From a virus: a DNA stretch of 24,232 nucleotides. The translations under genes were made by a program, and so were the position numbers. The notes beneath the pieces were generated by a model, which ran no database searches, was not told where the DNA came from, and was given only the letters and a program-made list of their open reading frames with translations. Below, one piece after another: positions 16,020-21,494 of this stretch; within the stretch, counting starts at the first letter, position 1; every line of letters starts with the position of its first letter. The stretch spans positions 1-24,232 of the IMG/VR virus record IMGVR_UViG_3300000101_000035; one strand, given 5' to 3'.

Positions 16020-18817
16020 TAATCTATGAATACCTCTTTGAATTTTTTCATTACTGAATCGGGATTGTATTTTTCTGAATAAGCGTCCCAATTCCTAAGA
16101 GAGCAGATGTCTTTTGAGAAGTTTTTGAGTATATTATAAACCTCATCGTAGTTATTATAATACAAAGCTTTATTTCCGAGCATTTGCAAGTGAGCTTTAT
16201 CATTACCCCCGTTTAAAGTTATAACTGGCTTATTTTTAATTGAAAATTCTGCTATAGCAAGACCAAAAGATTCTCCCATGTTTCTGGCGTGTATCATTGT
16301 GTCGCAAGAATTTATAAATTTAGCTTTAAATATTTCATCGCAAAACGGAGGATAGTTTATTACTCTTGGGTGTTTTATAAACTCATTGGTAAAGCCAAAA
16401 AGAAAATATACATCTTCTCTTTCTTTTAAGATATTAGAGATAGCTTCTTGGACGTAAGGAATGTCGAACTGATCGGGACCCCCAAGCCTGCCAAAAACGA
16501 TAGCCTCTTTGGGGATGCCTAGCTCACCCCTCAAATCTGAATTCTCATTTGGTAGATCCACCATATAAGGCACAAAGGGATGCTTGCCGCCGTCCATAAC
16601 TTGACTGAGCCATTCTGAAATATAAGCGTATTTATCGCCATGAGGGTCGCACATTTGAAAAACAGAATGAATACAAGTCTTTACCTTGTTCGAGAATTTG
16701 CCATCGTTATTTCCTCCTTTATGCATATAAAGAATGTCAATATTTTCAAAGCTTAAAATGTCGTCAACGTCAGCCCAGTTGTCATACCTGTAGACTTTAA
16801 ATCTTTCAGAGAAAGCTTTGTGCGATTCCGGACGCTCAAACTGAGACGTCGTTGGTCCCGCAATATAAATAGATTCGTTTCCTAATATCTTTTCATTATA
16901 ATGCGCATACTTATAGGTCGCCCACTCTGATCCCCTGACTCCAATTTCGTTTGTATGGAAAGCTATTCTTTTCTTATCTTTTTTAATATTAAAATTATCA
17001 ACTTTAATATCTTCATCTTTTTTATTATATACCCAACTATTATCTTTGAAAATATCTACAGGCTCCGAATTAAAGAATCTTCTTATGGCTTCCGTTTGAG
17101 AGTGGCCTGTTTTACCTAACTCTCCAAAGCCCCAGTCGTGGCCACACATAAATCCGTCAGGTTTTAATTTGGGATTATATAAATTTAAATATCTTTCGTT
17201 AGCCTCGTAGGTATGCTCTCCATCTAAGTAAACCAAATCAATAGAAGAGTCTTCTATTTGCGCAAAAGCATCTTCAGCTCTCATTTTAAGCTTTACCACT
17301 TTGTCTTTAAAAGGTTTTATGGATTCATCAAACAAATTTTCTACAAAATCCATAGGAGCTTTAAAAGAGCTTTCGTCAGAATTATCGTAATCATTTACCC
17401 AAGGATCTATACAATAGATCTTCTCTATTTTCCCAGTCTCAAGAAGAATTTTTGTAGATTCTCCTGCATAGCAGCCGATCTCAACTACCACAGAGTTATC
17501 CTTTAAGTACTTTTTCCCCATTTCTTTTAAGCCGTCAATTAAAAACTTGTGGGTTTTTTCTGGCCTCTGAAGTATTCTATCTAAATTTAACTTTCCATCT
17601 TTAACCGCAAAACCAGAAAAAGAAGAAGGGTTTTCAACCTTAATCAAATCTAAATCCGAAACAATCCCCAGATTTGTTTTTAGTTTATTTAAAGCATTTA
17701 AGTCTGAAGCAGAGAGAGAATCTTTGGGCGCGTCAGGAATGATAAAATCTGATTTTTTTTGAGAAGGCTTTAAGTTAGCTTGAACATAACAGCAATCTAT
17801 AAAATCTCCGCAATTAGAAACTTTTTTTCCATAATTCCCTAGACCAAGAAAAGAAACTATAGATCTGTCATAATTTTTTGAATAAATGTCTACGCCATCA
17901 GTATTTCCTTTTAACTCTACAAGCTCCAAATTTTTCAAGTCGGACAGGCAAAATTTAATTAAATTTAAATTAGACACACGAACTGGAAAATAAACTTTAT
18001 CAAATTTTTTGCAAAAATCTCTAATTAACCCATTAAGAGGAAATTGATCTTCCATCGCAAGGTGAGATTGAATAAAAATTTCATTACTTTTTTCGCTAGA
18101 GGTTGAGTTTAACAGTTCCGAGGCGAAAACTCTATCTCCCACGAAGCCTCCATATTTTATAGGATCATGTTTTGGGAAGGGGGTTTCATCTCCATGCTCT
18201 ATATAATCGTTTTTAAAAAAATTAAAAACGACATCTTCTAGGAATAATTGATCATCAAAATAAACTGCACTTCCGCTCCCCCAACCTGAGGTTACTTTAT
18301 TTTGGTCAACAGGAGAGTAATTTTTTTCGCTAAAAAATTTATTTAGTTCAAGCTCGAAGTTTAGGCGACCCTTATTAATAATTCCCCACATGCCCGCCAT
18401 GACTTTATGAAAATGGCCTATTTTACAATCATGCATTAAGTGTAGAGACTTCCCAGAGTTAAGCCAATCATCTACAGCCGCCTTCTCCCTGAGATTTACA
18501 ATTGAGTCACAATCTCTTTGAAGGCAAATGTCAACGTCAGGGTCATCGCAAGCTAAAAACCTCCAAAAAACAGGAGGAGAGTCTAAATCAGGAACGATAA
18601 CCTCACAGTCGAGTTGCTTTAACACTTCTAGATTAGGAACATCTTGAGCACAATAAAACCTACATATATAATCTGGGTAAACTTCTTTAGCTTCTTTTAC
18701 ATTTAGTTCCGCGCCTAAGTAATAAAGAGGTTTCTCTCCATAAAGAGAAAAAGATATAACTTTTTTTCCACTTCCTGGGAAAACTTTTTTATAATGAGTT
18801 GGGAAGTTGTTCATCAT
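16019..18817 (-). CDS. Multidomain GT-A / unknown / methyltransferase / GT4 protein, 932 aa
   Basis: Four modules can be read. (1) Residues 19-235: the third copy of the FWR/RDxD module, with ISFSLYG, FWR at 84-86, RDCDS at 101-105, AGMWG at 141-145 and DDQLFL at 188-193. (2) About 245-395: EIFIQSHLAMEDQFPLNGLIRDFC, a GT-like unit I cannot name. (3) About 415-600: SAM methyltransferase with VVVEIGCYAGEST (443-455), IDPW (470-473) and LVYLDGEHTYEA (528-539). (4) 615-932: GT-B retaining transferase, GT4-like, with VFGRLGGPDQFDI (774-786) and the EX7E signature ESFGLAIAE (849-857). The protein may build and methylate several sugars in one chain. Two adjacent ATGs (18817, 18814) are possible; the gene overlaps the upstream GT by 29 bases. 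Confidence 0.8.
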   Translation of the reverse strand: MMNNFPTHYKKVFPGSGKKVISFSLYGEKPLYYLGAELNVKEAKEVYPDYICRFYCAQDVPNLEVLKQLDCEVIVPDLDSPPVFWRFLACDDPDVDICLQRDCDSIVNLREKAAVDDWLNSGKSLHLMHDCKIGHFHKVMAGMWGIINKGRLNFELELNKFFSEKNYSPVDQNKVTSGWGSGSAVYFDDQLFLEDVVFNFFKNDYIEHGDETPFPKHDPIKYGGFVGDRVFASELLNSTSSEKSNEIFIQSHLAMEDQFPLNGLIRDFCKKFDKVYFPVRVSNLNLIKFCLSDLKNLELVELKGNTDGVDIYSKNYDRSIVSFLGLGNYGKKVSNCGDFIDCCYVQANLKPSQKKSDFIIPDAPKDSLSASDLNALNKLKTNLGIVSDLDLIKVENPSSFSGFAVKDGKLNLDRILQRPEKTHKFLIDGLKEMGKKYLKDNSVVVEIGCYAGESTKILLETGKIEKIYCIDPWVNDYDNSDESSFKAPMDFVENLFDESIKPFKDKVVKLKMRAEDAFAQIEDSSIDLVYLDGEHTYEANERYLNLYNPKLKPDGFMCGHDWGFGELGKTGHSQTEAIRRFFNSEPVDIFKDNSWVYNKKDEDIKVDNFNIKKDKKRIAFHTNEIGVRGSEWATYKYAHYNEKILGNESIYIAGPTTSQFERPESHKAFSERFKVYRYDNWADVDDILSFENIDILYMHKGGNNDGKFSNKVKTCIHSVFQMCDPHGDKYAYISEWLSQVMDGGKHPFVPYMVDLPNENSDLRGELGIPKEAIVFGRLGGPDQFDIPYVQEAISNILKEREDVYFLFGFTNEFIKHPRVINYPPFCDEIFKAKFINSCDTMIHARNMGESFGLAIAEFSIKNKPVITLNGGNDKAHLQMLGNKALYYNNYDEVYNILKNFSKDICSLRNWDAYSEKYNPDSVMKKFKEVFID

Positions 18818-19895
18818 TAAATATTATATTTTCGCACTCGTCTTCGCCTGTAATACATAACCAGTGTGGATGGTTTCCCTCTTCAAAATCGAAAGAGACT
18901 TCTTCCTTGAACGTCTTTTCGTTAGCATAAAGAATTCTTTTGTCTATTCTTGGAGAATAAATTTTAGGAGGATTCTCTCTACCTCTAGAAAGAGTTGAAG
19001 CCCAAAAACTAAAAGAAGAGTTTGCTCTAAAAATACTTCTAGCGAAATAAATTCTCAAGAAATCTGGAAGCCAGTCAAAGATAATTCCAGGGATAAACTC
19101 TGAACCCACAGGGTAAGACCATTTTCCCCGAGTTTTGATTAAGCCGCTAGAAATAGAATTGCCAACTCCCCATTGTCCGGTCCAATCGTCCGTAGTCCAT
19201 TCAACTTTTTCTGGATCAAAGCCATACTTCTCAAAGGCTTTTAGGTAGCTGTCTTTAGAAATTACAGAATATCCTCCATTGTTTTTATAATTTACATTTG
19301 AAATATCATCTCTTCTTAGATGAGCTATGTCATAAGTTCCTTGCTTATCTTCTAATTGTTTATATATATCCAAGCTCTTAACTTCGTCTGAGAATTCATA
19401 CAAAGACAAAACACTCTTTAAGCTCATGTTTTCAAAAATAGAAGAATTGTAAGCCGATACACTATCAATGCAAACATCCTGATCGAATTTTTTAAAGTTT
19501 TCTCTTGGCGTGTCTGCGTTTACATACCTAAAATTAAAATCTTTAGATCTTCTGTTGAATTCTTCTATTTTCTTAAGTCTAAAATCTAAATTATCAAAAG
19601 GCTGTACAGATTGATTTATATTCAATCTCAATTCATCATCCTCAATAATTTTATGATTTAAATTAAAAAGCTTATCCCCTTCCCAGCTTGAGGGCAGGTA
19701 CAATTCTCCCCCAAATTTTTTGGCTCTTTCGTGGGCATACGCATAGGTATGCATTCTGTTTCCAAATCGACCATTCCAGTGGATTATTAATACGTTGTTT
19801 GACTTTTTATCATCAGGAATTTCTTCTATTATTTCAGCGTCTACTATATCTTTTATTAAAGATTTAAAATTTTTATTGTTTTTTCTTTTTTTCAT
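18789..19895 (-). CDS. GT11-like / HxRRxD fucosyltransferase-like protein
   Basis: 368 residues. The alpha-1,2/1,6-fucosyltransferase and POFUT motif I appears as IAHLRRDD (190-197, HxRRxD), binding the GDP-sugar diphosphate in known relatives. The N-terminal GRFGNRMHTYAYAHERAKKFG (42-62) matches the GGxGNQMFQYAxAxxLA loop of GT11, and FRANSSFSFWASTLSR (289-304) matches the SNSTFSWWGAYL segment near the C-terminus of GT11. A basic, low-complexity first ~34 residues (KKRKNNKNFK) precede the core. The ATG at 19895 overlaps the uvsX stop as ATGA, so the first gene of the island is translationally tied to uvsX. GDP-fucose or another GDP-deoxyhexose is the expected donor. Confidence 0.78.
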   Translation of the reverse strand: MKKRKNNKNFKSLIKDIVDAEIIEEIPDDKKSNNVLIIHWNGRFGNRMHTYAYAHERAKKFGGELYLPSSWEGDKLFNLNHKIIEDDELRLNINQSVQPFDNLDFRLKKIEEFNRRSKDFNFRYVNADTPRENFKKFDQDVCIDSVSAYNSSIFENMSLKSVLSLYEFSDEVKSLDIYKQLEDKQGTYDIAHLRRDDISNVNYKNNGGYSVISKDSYLKAFEKYGFDPEKVEWTTDDWTGQWGVGNSISSGLIKTRGKWSYPVGSEFIPGIIFDWLPDFLRIYFARSIFRANSSFSFWASTLSRGRENPPKIYSPRIDKRILYANEKTFKEEVSFDFEEGNHPHWLCITGEDECENIIFNDEQLPNSL

Positions 19896-21040
19896 TTTAA
19901 TTCTAACACTTCATTTTTTAATAAGTTATATAAAAAGTCGCATAGCTTTGAATCTTGCTCTAAAAGGGATAATAGTTTCTTCTCTCCTTGGAATTTATCT
20001 GGAAATTCAAATTTATTATCTAAAAGCTTTGATAGCAAATCTTTATCTACAGAAATCCAAGGACCTTTTTGCTCTATGAAACCCCAATTCTTCATTAGGT
20101 CGATAATTTCTTTTTCCAGCCAAATTGAATTACCATTAGTTCTTCCGTATTTTATTGGATAATTAACTTGAGCTCCCGTTTTTTCGTTAACGCTTTTTCT
20201 GAAAATGATTTTACAATAATGGCCTATAGGATCACCCTTGTCTTCTATTCTTGTCGCAGATGGATTACTGAACATTATATCGCTTGAGTATCTCTCTCTA
20301 AATTCGCATATATAATTAGCGTAATGTTTTATTGCGTTTCCTCCAGCTTCTTTTGCTTTCGGGCCACCTCTAGAAGCATAAGGGTTTGTAGCTACCTCTA
20401 CGCGAACTTGAGAGGTTAGTATTAGCATGTGTCCCATTTTTGTAAGAGGTAGGATTACTTTTTTTAAAAAAACCGATGTAACTAACGCGCCTCCTGCCAC
20501 TTGCTCGCTATCCTCAAAAGGTTTATTAAAATCTCCAAGTCTGCACAATGCATCAACGCTATCAATAATAAATAAATACTTTTTATTTTCCTTATTTTCT
20601 TGAATTAACTCACGAAGAAGTTGAAAAACTTTTTCGTAAACATTGCAGTCAAATCTAAAGAATCTATCCGGATCTTGATTTACGCCTGTTCTAGTAAGCA
20701 TCTCAGGACTTAACCTGCCTTCACTTTTTACATAAACAACCATTCCCGATTTTCCGAAAAAATCTTGAAAGTTTTTAGCAACAGTTAAGGCGCAGCTTGT
20801 TTTTCCTCCCTCATTAACACCAGTGAACCTATGAGCCCCAGGAGTAAATCCACCATTTAATGCGATGTCTAAGTTTAAACTACCCGTCGGTATTTTATAA
20901 TGAAGTTCTTCGTAATTATTATAGTGGTACTTTTGATTTTCTTTATCGTTTAGAAACTTATCTATCTGGGATATTGTTAGACTCTTTTTTTCGCCATCTA
21001 AATTATCAGGAGTTTCGACGGTTTTTTTTGTTTTAGGCAT
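19892..21040 (-). CDS. uvsX: RecA/UvsX-type recombinase
   Basis: 382-residue strand-exchange recombinase for phage recombination-dependent replication and repair. Walker A is GVNEGGKT (74-81), a conserved-site Glu is in VYVKSEGRLSP (107), Walker B is YLFIIDSVDAL (155-165), TSQVR (Gln211) matches the loop L1-side Gln of RecA, and GGNAIKHYAN (233-242) matches RecA GGNALKFYAS. Residues after ~340 form the charged C-terminus. It lacks the strict RecA P-loop (GPESSGKT). The ATG at 21040 is 6 bases after the -10 of its own promoter. Placement before the helicase-primase pair is as in T4, except for the 17-kb island. The name uvsX is by synteny and fold; recA would be equally fair on sequence. Confidence 0.93.
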   Translation of the reverse strand: MPKTKKTVETPDNLDGEKKSLTISQIDKFLNDKENQKYHYNNYEELHYKIPTGSLNLDIALNGGFTPGAHRFTGVNEGGKTSCALTVAKNFQDFFGKSGMVVYVKSEGRLSPEMLTRTGVNQDPDRFFRFDCNVYEKVFQLLRELIQENKENKKYLFIIDSVDALCRLGDFNKPFEDSEQVAGGALVTSVFLKKVILPLTKMGHMLILTSQVRVEVATNPYASRGGPKAKEAGGNAIKHYANYICEFRERYSSDIMFSNPSATRIEDKGDPIGHYCKIIFRKSVNEKTGAQVNYPIKYGRTNGNSIWLEKEIIDLMKNWGFIEQKGPWISVDKDLLSKLLDNKFEFPDKFQGEKKLLSLLEQDSKLCDFLYNLLKNEVLELK

Positions 21041-21046
21041 TATTAT

Positions 21047-21075
21047 ATAATACCATAAAAGATTAAATTAATCAA
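21047..21075 (-). promoter_or_regulatory. Extended -10 promoter for uvsX and the start of the island
   Basis: TTGATT (21075-21070) is followed by a 17-base spacer and TATTAT (21052-21047), with TG one base upstream of the -10 (TGGTATTAT). Only 6 bases lie between the -10 and the ATG, so transcription would begin at or within one base of the start codon: a leaderless mRNA. A perfect 12-base AT palindrome (21041-21052) covers the -10. The -35 overlaps the stop codon of the preceding gene. Confidence 0.7.
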
Positions 21076-21449
21076 GAAAAAAAATCTCTAATATGTCTTT
21101 TTCTTTTTTTGTAGTCAATTTTATCTGAGCAATTTTTATCAAAAACTTTATTTTCAAATTTAACAGGCTTCCAGTTAAACTCTTTCCATTTTTTAAATAA
21201 ATAATCTTTCCAGTAATTATTATCTTTATCAAAAAATAATAAGAAGGATGGTAGTCTCTCTTCTTTAGATATAGAATCTTTAAATGTTACCCTCATCCAG
21301 AAATCTGGATTATTATATTTTTTATATAATTTTTTAAAAGTAGCAGTTTCTCTAGGCCAGAAACTTTTCGCCTCTTTTTTTCTATTGTCTTTTGGGCAAA
21401 TTAAGAGCCTCTCTATTACAGCTGTGTAGGAAAATTTTTTATTACTCAT
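21072..21449 (-). CDS. Lysine-rich hypothetical protein, 125 aa
   Basis: Unrecognised. It is strongly basic with many aromatic residues (FWPRETATFKKLYKKY, NNYWKDYLFKKWKEFNWKPVKF) and ends in KKRKRHIRDFFS, so nucleic-acid binding is possible but not shown. I start it at the ATG at 21449; the frame is open to a GTG at 21473, but that codon lies upstream of the predicted transcription start. A near-consensus promoter sits just before, with an 8-9 base leader. The position directly before uvsX invites comparison with small recombination accessory proteins, but I see no UvsY or other known signature. Confidence 0.7.
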   Translation of the reverse strand: MSNKKFSYTAVIERLLICPKDNRKKEAKSFWPRETATFKKLYKKYNNPDFWMRVTFKDSISKEERLPSFLLFFDKDNNYWKDYLFKKWKEFNWKPVKFENKVFDKNCSDKIDYKKRKRHIRDFFS

Positions 21450-21463
21450 TCGCTTGTTTGAAT

Positions 21464-21492
21464 AATATACCACGCGAATTTTAAAAAGTCAA
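21464..21492 (-). promoter_or_regulatory. Near-consensus promoter for the gene upstream of uvsX
   Basis: TTGACT (21492-21487), a 17-base spacer, and TATATT (21469-21464) with an extended TG (TGGTATATT) on the minus strand. Hexamer matches are 5/6 and 5/6. The ATG at 21449 is 14 bases past the -10. The -35 lies right after the stop of the cysteine-rich gene, so this promoter starts a new unit and separates that gene from the recombination genes. Confidence 0.75.
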
Positions 21493-21494
21493 TG

